64,000 nt of DNA. It comes from Pseudomonas asplenii. Lineage in GTDB: Bacteria > Pseudomonadota > Gammaproteobacteria > Pseudomonadales > Pseudomonadaceae. This document shows, piece after piece, positions 50,419 through 59,710 of this stretch. The stretch lies in NCBI RefSeq assembly GCF_001293465.1, contig NZ_JSYZ01000016.1, positions 62,001 through 126,000 on the forward strand, written 5' to 3'. The notes under the pieces were generated by a model that had not been told where the DNA came from, made no database searches, and saw only the letters and a program-made list of their open reading frames with translations. How positions within the stretch are numbered: the stretch's first letter is position 1; every line of letters begins with the position of its first letter. The position numbers were made by a program, and so were the translations under genes.

Positions 50419-51369
50419 TCAAGCGCTCCGGCGCTTGCCCCGATCCTCGAGTTCATGCCGCAAGGGCAGGCCCTCCATGTCTCCGCGGAACTGGACGGCG
50501 CGGCTGCCGCACCAGTTGCCACGCGCAACCGCCATCGGCAGCTCCAGCCCTTCGAGCAGGCCACTGAGCACGCCGACGGCAAATGCATCGCCGGCACCGA
50601 CCGTGTCCACCACCTGCGGCACCGGCACGGCGGCGACCTGTCCCTCATCGCGCAGCGTACGGAAGTAGGCGCCCTGCTCTCCCAGCTTGATCACCACCCC
50701 TTGCGCGCCTCTATCCAGGTAGAACGCCGCGATGTCGGCAGGTTCGCGCTGCCCGGTCAGCAGGCGCCCTTCCTCCAGCCCCGGCAGCAGCCAGTCGGCC
50801 TTCAGCGCCAGGGCGTTGACTTCACGCACCATGGTGGCGGTGTCCGGCCACAGGGACGGACGCAGGTTCGGGTCGAAGGAGATGCTCCGACCGGCTTCAC
50901 GCATGGCCTCCACCAGGGCATGGGAGAGCGCCCGGCAGGTCGGTGACAGCGCCAGGGGAATACCGGTGGCATGCAGATGCCGCACCTGGAACCGTTGCCC
51001 GGCGATCATCGCCGGCGACAGGTGGCTGGCCGCCGAGTTGCGCCGGAAGTACTCCACGCTCGGGTCGCGGCCATCGTCGCGGCGCTCCTTGAGCTGGAAG
51101 CCGGTGGCGTAACGCGGATCGATCTCGACACCTTCACAGTCCAGGCCTTCCTGGCGCAGGCTGTCGATGACGAAACGCCCCAGCGAATCGTCACCGACGC
51201 GGCTCAGCCAGCGCACCTTGAAACCCAGCCGGGCCAGGCCGATGGCGACATTGCTGTCCGCCCCCGCGATCCGTTTGCTGAACTGGCTGACATGGGCCAG
51301 ATCGCCAGGCTGGTCCGCAACGAACATCGCCATGGTTTCCCCGAAGCACAGCACATCGTGTTCAAACAT
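50419..51369 (-). CDS. kguK: 2-ketogluconate kinase
   Basis: 316 residues, PfkB-family sugar kinase. Substrate motif GADSNVAIGLARLGFKVRWL and the C-terminal ATP/anion motif VDTVGAGDAFAVGVLSGLLE with the catalytic Asp are intact. It phosphorylates 2-ketogluconate to 2-keto-6-phosphogluconate. The start at 51369 overlaps the end of kguE by 8 bp. Confidence 0.88.
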   Translation of the reverse strand: MFEHDVLCFGETMAMFVADQPGDLAHVSQFSKRIAGADSNVAIGLARLGFKVRWLSRVGDDSLGRFVIDSLRQEGLDCEGVEIDPRYATGFQLKERRDDGRDPSVEYFRRNSAASHLSPAMIAGQRFQVRHLHATGIPLALSPTCRALSHALVEAMREAGRSISFDPNLRPSLWPDTATMVREVNALALKADWLLPGLEEGRLLTGQREPADIAAFYLDRGAQGVVIKLGEQGAYFRTLRDEGQVAAVPVPQVVDTVGAGDAFAVGVLSGLLEGLELPMAVARGNWCGSRAVQFRGDMEGLPLRHELEDRGKRRSA

Positions 51370-52141
51370 GGCTGACCTCCGCCACCAGCCCGAGCCGGGC
51401 CAGGTTGTCGACCTGGGCCCGTGTGACCGCCAACAGGTCATCGCCCACCAGGGGGTACTCCACGGCCCGCACGACGCCGGGGGTGAATTCGCCCAGCAGC
51501 GCATCCCAGGCCATCAGGTCCGCCGCACGCGGCCTTACGGCGACCAGGCGCCCGGTGGGTTGGCGCTCCACCGCCTTGCAGTGCACATAGCGCACCCAGC
51601 GACCGAGCTGCCGGGCGGCCTGGGTCGCCGACTCGTTCTGCCACTGCCAGTTGCCGATATCGAAGGTCATGCCTACGGGAAGCGCCAGGGCCTCGACCTG
51701 TTCGAAGAACGCCAGCAGCGCCGCGATCCGCCCGCCTTGCGGGGTCTGGTCATTTTCCACCAGCAGCCTGGGGACGTCCCGAGACACCAGCCCGCGCAAG
51801 GCCGAGACATCGCAACGGGGTTGGTAATGCCCCAGGGACACCTTCAGCGCTACCGCCCCCAGTCGGCTTGCCAACGCCAGCTTCTGCGACAGCAGCGGGT
51901 TGAGTTCGCCCTGTTCGGTCCACAGTTCCAGCGGCGAGGAGAACAGGCACTCCAACTGCAGTGCGCCTATCGCGCCGGACAGGGCCGTGGTGTCCGGTAC
52001 GCCATCGAACAGCTCCTCGCGCAGCTCGACACGCGCCACACCGGCAGCCGCCAGCAACTCAAGAAAACTCTCCTGGCCGGACTGCCGAACGAAGTCGGCA
52101 CCATAGCTGGAGAGACTGATGGAAACGGGGTTCAAGCGCAT
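51362..52141 (-). CDS. kguE: Sugar phosphate isomerase/epimerase-like protein of the ketogluconate operon
   Basis: 259 residues of the xylose-isomerase-like TIM-barrel family (LVENDQTPQGGRIAALLAFF, MTFDIGNWQWQ, VRYVHCKAVERQ, VEYPLVGDD with metal-ligand Glu, Asp and His). It is the first gene of kguEKTD; its biochemical role in ketogluconate use is not settled. A PtxS operator ends 14 bp upstream of its start, so PtxS bound there would block this promoter. Confidence 0.85.
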   Translation of the reverse strand: MRLNPVSISLSSYGADFVRQSGQESFLELLAAAGVARVELREELFDGVPDTTALSGAIGALQLECLFSSPLELWTEQGELNPLLSQKLALASRLGAVALKVSLGHYQPRCDVSALRGLVSRDVPRLLVENDQTPQGGRIAALLAFFEQVEALALPVGMTFDIGNWQWQNESATQAARQLGRWVRYVHCKAVERQPTGRLVAVRPRAADLMAWDALLGEFTPGVVRAVEYPLVGDDLLAVTRAQVDNLARLGLVAEVSHV

Positions 52142-52154
52142 TGTTGTGATCCTT

Positions 52155-52168
52155 TGAAACCGGTTTCA
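52155..52168. promoter_or_regulatory. PtxS operator in front of kguE
   Basis: TGAAACCGGTTTCA, a perfect 14-bp palindrome identical to the site recognised by Pseudomonas PtxS (established knowledge). It lies in the kguE leader between kguE and ptxS. Confidence 0.92.
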
Positions 52169-52202
52169 TTTTTGGTCGGCAGGCAACCCCCTGCGCAACC
52201 GC

Positions 52203-53225
52203 TCACATACTCAGGTGGGTGGATCCTCGAACGATCAGTTCAGCCTTGAGGTCGATTCGCTTCGGCGCGTCGCCTTCTCCCCGCAGGCGCGCGAGCAGGC
52301 ATTCGAACGCCGTCACGCCAATCGCCTCGGTCGGCTGGGCCAGGGCGGTGATGCCGCTGCCCACCAGCGGGTACCAGTCCAGCTCGTCCAGCGCCAGCAG
52401 GCCGACGTCGTCGAACAGGCGGCAGCCCCTGCTGTGCAGGGCACGCGTGACGGCCAGGGTGGCCACGCCGTTGCAAGTGAAAATGGCCTGTGGGCCGTGG
52501 CCGTTCGAGCCGAGGAACCTGGCCAGGTCCGCCTCGAGTTCCGCGCTGATCTCGAGGATCTGCTGGCGAATGCCCGCACGGCGCTGAAGGGATGCGCTAA
52601 AGGCCTGCACCCGCTCCAGGCGCGAGCTGGTGCCATCGAGGGGTTCGGTCACCGCCAGGATGTCGCGATAACCGCAAGCCTGCAGGTGATCCAGAGCCTG
52701 CTCGACCGCATCGGCATTGTCCAGGCCGACCATGTCGACATTCAGCTCCGGCAACTGGCGGTCGATCAGCACCATGGGCACGTCCCGCTGCAGCTCGACC
52801 AGTTCACCCCGATGGTGCCCGAGGGTGTTCACGATCAGGCCTTCGATGTTGTACGACTGCAGCATCTGCAGGTGATGGCGCTCCTGCTCGTCGTCGCGGT
52901 TGGTGTTGCACAGCAGCAGGGTGTAGCCATGCTGTCGGCAGGCTTTCTCGACGCCGCGCATGACCGCGACCGAATAGGGATTGAGGATGTCGGCCACCAG
53001 CATGCCGATCAACCGCGTCTGACCACGCTTGAGCCCCCGGGCCATCTGGTTGGGGCGGTAGCCCAGTTGCTGGATGACGTCTGCGAGGCGTTGTGCGGTC
53101 GCTTCGGCCAGCAACTGACGATCGCCGCCGATGTAGCGGGAAACGGTCGCTTTCGACACACCCGCGGCGCGCGCGACCTGGCTGATGGTGACTCGCTCGC
53201 GCGAGCTGGAAGGAAAATCCGTCAT
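52203..53225 (-). CDS. ptxS: LacI-family repressor PtxS
   Basis: 340 residues, the size of PtxS. LacI helix-turn-helix: VTISQVARAAGVSKATVSRY, then YRPNQMARGLKRGQTRLIGM. The ligand domain includes LLLCNTNRDDEQERHHLQML and the conserved LLALDELDWYPLVGSGITAL. It represses the kgu and gluconate dehydrogenase genes and is released by 2-ketogluconate. The start at 53225 was selected because the HTH starts about 13 residues later, as in known PtxS. Confidence 0.92.
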   Translation of the reverse strand: MTDFPSSSRERVTISQVARAAGVSKATVSRYIGGDRQLLAEATAQRLADVIQQLGYRPNQMARGLKRGQTRLIGMLVADILNPYSVAVMRGVEKACRQHGYTLLLCNTNRDDEQERHHLQMLQSYNIEGLIVNTLGHHRGELVELQRDVPMVLIDRQLPELNVDMVGLDNADAVEQALDHLQACGYRDILAVTEPLDGTSSRLERVQAFSASLQRRAGIRQQILEISAELEADLARFLGSNGHGPQAIFTCNGVATLAVTRALHSRGCRLFDDVGLLALDELDWYPLVGSGITALAQPTEAIGVTAFECLLARLRGEGDAPKRIDLKAELIVRGSTHLSM

Positions 53226-53261
53226 CGAAGGGCTCTTGTGATTGTGGTCCGAGACGATGAA

Positions 53262-53275
53262 TGAAACCGGTTTCA
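53262..53275. promoter_or_regulatory. PtxS operator upstream of ptxS
   Basis: A second perfect TGAAACCGGTTTCA, 36 bp before the ptxS start, indicates autorepression. Confidence 0.9.
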
Positions 53276-53386
53276 ATACATCAAAACTGGCTCCAAACGT
53301 CATCTACCGTTCGTCGGATGTTAACAAACATTCGACGTCCACAAGCCGCCCGCCTTCGCCGGCCCCTCCCGGCAGCACCGCGCAGA

Positions 53387-53422
53387 ACCCGGGCCGGCCA
53401 GAGAGCACCGGCCGGCCCGGGT
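53387..53422 (-). terminator. Hairpin at the end of the gluconate dehydrogenase operon
   Basis: ACCCGGGCCGGCC and GGCCGGCCCGGGT form a perfect 13-bp stem with a 10-nt loop, 6 bp beyond the stop of the cytochrome c gene on the minus strand. No clear U tract follows, so termination efficiency is uncertain. Confidence 0.6.
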
Positions 53423-53428
53423 GGCCTG

Positions 53429-54727
53429 CTAGCGGTTGGCGTTCCCCGTGTCGCTGCCCGCGGTCCTGGCCGTTTCAGGCGTGCGCAGCCGGGCCACGTC
53501 GGCAGCCGTCACGGCAGCGCCCTGGTTGCCCCAACTGGAGCGGATGAAGCTGACCACTTCGGCCACCTCCTGATCGCTCAGGCGCCAGCCGAAGGCCGGC
53601 ATGCTGATGGTCGATGGCGCCGCGTGCGTCGCCGGCACGGTGCCACCGGCCAGCACCACGTGGATGAGCGAGGTCGGGTCCTGGGTCTGCAGCACCGGGT
53701 TGCCGGCCAACGCCGGGAAGAACCGGGTGTAGCCATGGCCGTCGGTGCGGTGGCAGGCCGCGCAGTTGTCGATATAGATCGACGCCCCCGGCTGGCTGTC
53801 ATCGCCCTTCCACAAGGCGTCCGCGACCTGCTTGTCATAGACGTGAGGCCCGTCGTCCGCCCGGCTCGGCGGCAGCGTCTTCAGGTAGCGGGCGATGGCG
53901 GTCAGGTCGGCATCGGTCAGGTACTGCAGGCTGTGCTCGACCACGTCGCTCATGCCGCCGAACACCGCGCTGCGCTCACTGCGACCGGTCTTGAGGAACT
54001 GTACCAACTGCTCCTCGCTCCAGTTGCCCAGGCCATCCTTGTGGTCACCCCGCAGGTTCTTGGCAATCCAGCCCTCGAGTGGCGCGCTGCCGGCCAGGAA
54101 CTGCTCGCCGTCCTGCGGGTTGAGGGCCTTTTCCTGCATGGTCAACGCCCGCGGGGTATGGCAGGCACCACAATGCCCCAGGCCCTCGACCAGGTAGGCG
54201 CCCCGGCTGACGACCGGATCGGCGTTGGCGGGAGCGACCCAGGCCTTGGCTTCTGGCGCGAACAACCCACGCCAGATCGCCAGCGGCCAGCGCATGCTCA
54301 GCGGCCAGGGAATATCGGTGGCCCGGTTCGGCTGCGCGACAGGTTCGACACCCTTCATGAAGTAGGCGTAGAGCGCCTGCATGTCTTCGTCAGTGACGCG
54401 GGCGTAGGACGGGTACGGCATGGCCGGGTACAGCGTGCTGCCGTCCTTGCCGATACCCTTGCGCACCGCCTGGTCGAACGCTTCGAAGCTGTAGTGACCA
54501 ATGCCGCTGGCATCCGGGGTGATGTTGGTGGAGTACACGGTGCCGATCGGCGTCGGCATCGCCAGGCCGCCGGCAAAAGGCTTGCCGCCCTTGGCGGTAT
54601 GGCAGGCCACGCAGTCGCCGGCACGGGCCAGGTACTCGCCGCGCTTGACCAGCGCAACGTCGGTTTCGGCAGCCTGGGCCGTAGCGCCGGCACCGACCAG
54701 GAGGGCTGCGATCAACAGTCTCTTCAT
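53429..54727 (-). CDS. Gluconate 2-dehydrogenase cytochrome c subunit
   Basis: 432 residues. Signal peptide MKRLLIAALLVGAGATAQAA and three CxxCH haem motifs (GDCVACHTAK, GHCGACHTPR, DNCAACHRTDGHGY), the tri-haem cytochrome of FAD gluconate dehydrogenases. It passes electrons from the FAD subunit to the quinone pool at the outer face of the inner membrane. It is third in the gamma-FAD-cytochrome operon. Confidence 0.92.
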   Translation of the reverse strand: MKRLLIAALLVGAGATAQAAETDVALVKRGEYLARAGDCVACHTAKGGKPFAGGLAMPTPIGTVYSTNITPDASGIGHYSFEAFDQAVRKGIGKDGSTLYPAMPYPSYARVTDEDMQALYAYFMKGVEPVAQPNRATDIPWPLSMRWPLAIWRGLFAPEAKAWVAPANADPVVSRGAYLVEGLGHCGACHTPRALTMQEKALNPQDGEQFLAGSAPLEGWIAKNLRGDHKDGLGNWSEEQLVQFLKTGRSERSAVFGGMSDVVEHSLQYLTDADLTAIARYLKTLPPSRADDGPHVYDKQVADALWKGDDSQPGASIYIDNCAACHRTDGHGYTRFFPALAGNPVLQTQDPTSLIHVVLAGGTVPATHAAPSTISMPAFGWRLSDQEVAEVVSFIRSSWGNQGAAVTAADVARLRTPETARTAGSDTGNANR

Positions 54728-54740
54728 GTTCTCTCGCTCC

Positions 54741-56525
54741 TCAAGCCTGGACCAGCGGGCCGGGATTTTTCAGGTACTGCTCGCGAATGGCCCGGGCGGA
54801 CCAGTAGGTCAGCGCCGCCACCAGGCCGGTCGGGTTGTACCCCAGGCCCTGGGGAAACGCCGAGGCCCCAGGGACGAACACGTTGTGCACGTCCCAGCTC
54901 TGCAGGTAGCGGTTCAGGGCGCTGGTCTTCGGGTCGGTGCCCATGATCGCGCCGCCGTTGAGGTGGGTGGTCTGGTAGCTGGCCGTGTTGAAGTGCTCCT
55001 TGACCTTCTTGCCGAGGATGGCAATGGACTTGGGGTTCATCGCCTGGGCGATCCTGCTCAGCTTGTCGACCATGAACCGGTTCATCCTGATGTCGTTTTC
55101 CTGCCAGTCGAAGGTCATGCGCAACAGGGGTTGGCCGTAGGCATCGCGGTAGGTCGGGTCCAGGTCCAGGTAGTTGCCGCGGTACGACTGGTGCGCGCCG
55201 TGGGCGTCCATCGAGACCTGGTGGGTGTAGTAGTCGGCGGTGGCCTTTTTCCAGGCACTGCCCCAGGCAGGGGTACCCGGCGGGTTGGCAACCCCGGCGA
55301 TCGGCCGGCTGCCGGCCTGGTTCACCCACATCGGCGAGCCGCCGACGAAACCATGGGGGCCGTGGTCGAAGTTGTCCGCGTTGAAGTCATCGATCGCGAT
55401 ACCGTTGCCGCCAGCACCGATGAAGTTGTTGGTGTAGGTGTCCTTGTCGAAGAACGCCTTGACCGTGCCCATGTTCTGGTAGGCGAAGTTGCGCCCGACC
55501 ACCCCTTCGTTGCTGATCGGGTCGTAGGGCTTGCCGATGCCGGAGAGCAGCATCAGGCGCACGTTGTTGAACTGGAAGGCGGCGAGAATCACGAGGTCCG
55601 CCGGCTGTTCGATTTCGCGGCCCTGGGCGTCGATGTAGGTCACGCCGGTGGCCTTGCGCTTGCTGTCGTCGAGGTTTACCCGCAACACATGGGCGTTGGC
55701 GCGCAGCTCGAAGTTCGGCACCTGGCGCAGCGCTGGCAGGATGTTCACGTTCGGCGAGGCCTTGGAGTACATGTAGCACACATAACCGCTGCAGAAACCG
55801 CAGAAGTTGCACGGCCCCATCTGCGCGCCGTAGGGGTTGGTGTAGGGCCCGGAGGTGTTGGCCGAAGGCAGGTTGTACGGCTTGTAGCCCAGGCTGGTGG
55901 CGGCCTGCTCGAACAGCCGGGCCGACACCACGTTCTTCTGCGAGGGCAGCGGGAACGGGTTGGAGCGGTCCGGCGCATAGGGGTTGCCGCCCTTGCCTTC
56001 GCCGACCACCTGACCGTTGACGGTCCAGGCCTGGCCCGAGGTGCCAAAGACCTTTTCCGCGAAGTCGAAATAAGGCTCAAGCTCCTCGTAGCTGACACCG
56101 AAGTCCTGGATGGTCATGCCTTCGGGAATGAAGCGCTTGCCGTAGCATTCCTCGTAGTGGCTGCGCAGGCGCAGCTCGATCGGGTCGACGCGAAAATGCA
56201 CGCCGGACCAGTGCAGCCCCGCCCCGCCGACGCCCTTGCCCGGCAGGAAGGCGCCCAGTTGTCGATTGGGCAGTGCCACGTCATTGACGCTGTGGCGGAT
56301 GGTCACCGTCTCCTTCGAAACATCGACGAACAGCTTCTTGCGCACACTGTAGGTCAGCTCGTCGATGACCTGCGGGTAGCTGCCCTCCGGGTAGGTGTCC
56401 TGCATCGGTCCGCGCTCCAGCGCCACCACCTGCAGCCCGGCCTCGGTGAGTTCCTTGGCCATGATCGCACCGGCCCAACCGAAGCCGACGATCACCGCGT
56501 CGACCTTTTTCATTGCGTTAGCCAT
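54741..56525 (-). CDS. Gluconate 2-dehydrogenase FAD subunit
   Basis: 594 residues. GMC-like FAD-binding start VDAVIVGFGWAGAIMAKELT, LPGKGVGGAGLHWSGVHFRV, the cysteine cluster GPCNFCGFCSGYVCYMYSKA (an iron-sulfur site of this enzyme group), and the C-terminal SYQTTHLNGGAIMGTDPKTS, FVPGASAFPQGLGYNPTGLV with the active-site His/Asn region. It oxidises gluconate to 2-ketogluconate in the periplasm, feeding kguEKTD. Confidence 0.92.
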   Translation of the reverse strand: MANAMKKVDAVIVGFGWAGAIMAKELTEAGLQVVALERGPMQDTYPEGSYPQVIDELTYSVRKKLFVDVSKETVTIRHSVNDVALPNRQLGAFLPGKGVGGAGLHWSGVHFRVDPIELRLRSHYEECYGKRFIPEGMTIQDFGVSYEELEPYFDFAEKVFGTSGQAWTVNGQVVGEGKGGNPYAPDRSNPFPLPSQKNVVSARLFEQAATSLGYKPYNLPSANTSGPYTNPYGAQMGPCNFCGFCSGYVCYMYSKASPNVNILPALRQVPNFELRANAHVLRVNLDDSKRKATGVTYIDAQGREIEQPADLVILAAFQFNNVRLMLLSGIGKPYDPISNEGVVGRNFAYQNMGTVKAFFDKDTYTNNFIGAGGNGIAIDDFNADNFDHGPHGFVGGSPMWVNQAGSRPIAGVANPPGTPAWGSAWKKATADYYTHQVSMDAHGAHQSYRGNYLDLDPTYRDAYGQPLLRMTFDWQENDIRMNRFMVDKLSRIAQAMNPKSIAILGKKVKEHFNTASYQTTHLNGGAIMGTDPKTSALNRYLQSWDVHNVFVPGASAFPQGLGYNPTGLVAALTYWSARAIREQYLKNPGPLVQA

Positions 56526-56528
56526 GCC

Positions 56529-57269
56529 TTATGCCCTCTCGCCGCGAATCGAGACGGCCGGGAACGGGTAAGGCTCGTTGCGCTCGACCCAGTCCATGAA
56601 ATCTGCCCGGGCACCGGGGAAGCCGATCTGCGTCCAGCCGACCATGCCGCGGTTGCCGCCGTGAATCGGGTCGCAGAAAAACCCTTCGCGGGTGTTCTGC
56701 ACCAGCAGACTGAAAAACACCTTGGCCGGCACTGGCTCGAAAACGGCCTCACCAGACTCGATCTGGCGAAGAACATGGTCTCGGGTAGCGCTGTCTTGCT
56801 CGGCAAAATTTTTACCGGTGGTGGTTTTGCACCAGGCCTGCGCGGCGGCGATGCCCAGGCGGTAGATCTGCTGCGGACTGAGTTGCAACTGGTAGCCCAG
56901 CTCCGGGGCGGCGTCGGCCTTGAACGGGCCTTGCATGTACCACTGGGCACCCGTGGCGTAGGGCGTATTCATCTGCCGGTCGATGAACTCGGCAGCGCCC
57001 GCTTCCAGTGCCCCTGGACCGAGCTCGTCGGCCGGGATGATGCGTGACACCGCCGCCTGCAGGAATGCCCACTCTTCAGTGGTGAAAAAGGTTGGCTGGT
57101 ACTGGCTGGGCGGCGGCGTCGCCGGAACCCGCGGCTCGCGCACGGGCGCCGCACTCAGCGGGCTGGAGCCGAGGCTCAGTCCGGTGCTCGCCACCGTCAC
57201 GACGGGTATGAGGGTCAGCGTTTTGCGCAGGAAGTCCCTGCGCGGGTTATCGGGAGCATGCTCGGGCAT
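56529..57269 (-). CDS. Gluconate 2-dehydrogenase gamma subunit (Tat signal)
   Basis: 246 residues. The N-terminus NPRRDFLRKTLTLIPVVTVA is a twin-arginine signal. The domain (FFTTEEWAFLQAAVSRIIPA, EAGAAEFIDRQMNTPYATGA, GFFCDPIHGGNRGMVGWTQIG) is the gluconate_2-dh3 family. The folded FAD/gamma complex would be exported by Tat. First gene of the operon, with a PtxS-like operator 120 bp upstream. Confidence 0.92.
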   Translation of the reverse strand: MPEHAPDNPRRDFLRKTLTLIPVVTVASTGLSLGSSPLSAAPVREPRVPATPPPSQYQPTFFTTEEWAFLQAAVSRIIPADELGPGALEAGAAEFIDRQMNTPYATGAQWYMQGPFKADAAPELGYQLQLSPQQIYRLGIAAAQAWCKTTTGKNFAEQDSATRDHVLRQIESGEAVFEPVPAKVFFSLLVQNTREGFFCDPIHGGNRGMVGWTQIGFPGARADFMDWVERNEPYPFPAVSIRGERA

Positions 57270-57388
57270 TTTGATTCCTCATCGACTTCGGGCGACTGCT
57301 GAGCGACGCCTTCTGATTTTCGACTGGTCAGGGCTAAAGGGAGGGGGACTGCGTACAGCCGGCTAATTTAGCGTTTTTGCAGGGGCTT

Positions 57389-57402
57389 TGAAACCGGTTA
57401 CA
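57389..57402. promoter_or_regulatory. Near-perfect PtxS operator upstream of gluconate dehydrogenase
   Basis: TGAAACCGGTTACA differs from the perfect site by one base (A for T at position 12). It links the gluconate dehydrogenase operon to the same regulator. Confidence 0.75.
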
Positions 57403-57568
57403 TCCGCGATACCACTGGAAAGGCTCCAGCCTCCCCGGATCGCCCGATACGCCATCAGCGGTGGAACGCTGGCTGGCCTGGTGGTCGTCAACCCGTTGCC
57501 GGCGAGTCCTGGCCCTCCAGCCAGGGTTGCCACCCCCAATCCCGGGCATGGAATTTCCTCGCCTCATA

Positions 57569-57585
57569 ATGTTATGTTATTACGT
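57569..57585. promoter_or_regulatory. Possible Zur-like box before the TonB receptor
   Basis: ATGTTATGTTATTACGT resembles the zinc-uptake-regulator palindrome (ATGTTAT..ATAACAT) at 13 of 17 positions. It ends 19 bp before the receptor's TTG start. A Fur-type site is less like it. Low-confidence prediction. Confidence 0.4.
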
Positions 57586-57604
57586 AATTAATGGAGATTT
57601 CACC

Positions 57605-59695
57605 TTGAGACAACGCGCACCGCTGCTGGCAGGCTTCACCCTCGGACTTCTCGGGCAACCGGTATCAGCAGCCCCCACCCTGATGCTGGAAGACATCACC
57701 ATCACCGATTCGTACGTCGAAGAACGCGCCGAAGGCCCCGTGCGGGGCTATCGAGCCACCCGCTCGGCCACCGCAACCCGCACCGACAGCGACCTGCGCG
57801 ACACCCCACAGAGCATCGACGTGGTGCCGGCCCAGGTGATCAGGGATCTCAATACGACCCGTATCGACCGTGCGCTGGACTTTACCGGCGGGGTCTCGCG
57901 ACAGAATAACTTCGGTGGCCTGACCTTCCTCAACTACAGCGTGCGCGGCTTCACCACCGGCGAACTGTACAGGAACGGATTCGCCATCAACCGCGGCAGC
58001 TACAGCGCCCCCGACACGTCCGGCATCGAACGCATCGAAGTGCTCAAGGGCCCCGCCGCCAGCCTCTACGGGCGCGGCGATCCCGGTGGCCTGGTGAACA
58101 TCGTGAGCAAACGTCCGCAGGCCGAAACCTTCAGCACCCTGAACATCAGCGCCGGCTCCTGGGACCGCTACCGCGGCAGTCTCGACGTCAACTCGCCACT
58201 CGACAGCGAAGGCCAGTTGCTGGGGCGGGTGAACATGGCGGTGGAGGACAACGGCAGCTTTCGCGACCATGTCGACAGCGAACGCCGCATCGTCAGCCCG
58301 TCATTGAGCTGGCAGCTCTCGCCGGATACCCGGCTGATGCTCGACAGCGAATTCTCCCGCACCGAAGCGGTGTTCGACCGCGGCATTCCGGCCGTCAACG
58401 GAGAACTGGGTTCGGTCGGGCGTTCGACGTTCATGGGGGAACCGAACGACGGACAGATCCGCAACGATAACCAGACCCTCGACCTGGCCCTCGAGCACTA
58501 CCTGAACGATGACTGGAAGCTGCGCCTGGCCAACCACTACACCCAGGGCACGCTCAAGGGCGCAAGTTCCGAACCGCAGGCGCTGGTCGGTACCACCCTC
58601 ACCCGCTTCTACCGCGAGCGCGATTTCGAATGGAATGACAACATCACCCAGGCCGAGCTGCATGGCACCTTCGACTGGGCCGGATGGCAGCACCAGACCC
58701 TGACCGGCCTGGAGTACGAAAACTACCGCAACAGCCAGAAGTATCCGCAGAGCGCCACGCTGCTGAGCTATGGCCTGGATATCCACAACCCCGTCTACGG
58801 CCAGCCCAAGCCGGCCCTGACCCGGCCCAACGACTTCTTCGAGCGCACCGAGAGCTACGCCCTCAACCTGCAGGACCAGATTGCCTTCACCGACCGCCTG
58901 CGCGGCCTGGTGGGCGTACGCCTGGAGCGGATCAGGCAGACCTCGCTGAACCGCGCGACGGCGGTCAGCAACAGCCAGGAGAAGAACGTGGCCACGCCAC
59001 GCGCCGGCCTGCTCTACCAGCTCACCCCGCAGGTCGGTGTGTTTGCCAATGCCTCGACCTCCTTCAAGCCCAACGCCATCGGCACCCAGGGCCAGGTGTA
59101 CCAGCCGGAGAAAGGCCTGGGTTATGAAACGGGGCTCAAACTCGATCTGTTCGACAGCCGTATCGGTGCCACGGTCGCGCTGTTCCGGATCGACAAGGAA
59201 AACGTCGTCACCACCGATGCCACGGGTGAAAGCGTCGCCGCCGGCAAGGCCCGCAGCCAGGGGCTGGACCTGCAGTTCAGCGGCCAGGTCAGCGATGCCG
59301 TGCGGGTGATCGGCGCCTATGCCTACATCGACGCCGAAGTCACCCAGGGCGACACCGCCGTCCCCAAAGGCAGCGACCTGCTCGGCATCCCACGGCACAG
59401 CGGCAGCCTCCTGGGCGTCTACGAATTCCAGGACGGCCTCCTGCACGGCTCGGACATCGGCGCCGCCTTCAATTACGTCGGTGAGCGCTCCGGCCAGGCC
59501 GGCAGCCGCTTCACCCTGCCCGCGTACAGCACCGTCGACCTGCTGGCGCACTACAAGGCCAGCGAACAGCTAACCCTCGGCCTGAACCTGAACAACCTGT
59601 TCGATCGCCATTACTACGAGCGCGCCTACAACAGCACCTGGGTACTGCCTGGCGAACCGCGCAACTTCAGTCTCAGCCTCACCCTCAACCTCTGA
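57605..59695 (+). CDS. TonB-dependent outer-membrane receptor
   Basis: 696 residues from a TTG start at 57605 with GGAG 8 bp upstream; it begins a signal peptide (LRQRAPLLAGFTLGLLGQPVSA). The plug domain follows (DTPQSIDVVPAQVI, FNYSVRGF-type loops, RIEVLKGPAASLYGRGDPGG) and a beta barrel ends with RNFSLSLTLNL and a terminal hydrophobic residue. Annotated as siderophore receptor family by its plug, but the neighbouring DUF4198 protein and possible Zur box suggest a metal or metallophore ligand. Substrate open. Confidence 0.9.
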   Translation: MRQRAPLLAGFTLGLLGQPVSAAPTLMLEDITITDSYVEERAEGPVRGYRATRSATATRTDSDLRDTPQSIDVVPAQVIRDLNTTRIDRALDFTGGVSRQNNFGGLTFLNYSVRGFTTGELYRNGFAINRGSYSAPDTSGIERIEVLKGPAASLYGRGDPGGLVNIVSKRPQAETFSTLNISAGSWDRYRGSLDVNSPLDSEGQLLGRVNMAVEDNGSFRDHVDSERRIVSPSLSWQLSPDTRLMLDSEFSRTEAVFDRGIPAVNGELGSVGRSTFMGEPNDGQIRNDNQTLDLALEHYLNDDWKLRLANHYTQGTLKGASSEPQALVGTTLTRFYRERDFEWNDNITQAELHGTFDWAGWQHQTLTGLEYENYRNSQKYPQSATLLSYGLDIHNPVYGQPKPALTRPNDFFERTESYALNLQDQIAFTDRLRGLVGVRLERIRQTSLNRATAVSNSQEKNVATPRAGLLYQLTPQVGVFANASTSFKPNAIGTQGQVYQPEKGLGYETGLKLDLFDSRIGATVALFRIDKENVVTTDATGESVAAGKARSQGLDLQFSGQVSDAVRVIGAYAYIDAEVTQGDTAVPKGSDLLGIPRHSGSLLGVYEFQDGLLHGSDIGAAFNYVGERSGQAGSRFTLPAYSTVDLLAHYKASEQLTLGLNLNNLFDRHYYERAYNSTWVLPGEPRNFSLSLTLNL

Positions 59696-59710
59696 CAGAA
59701 AGGACTCACC

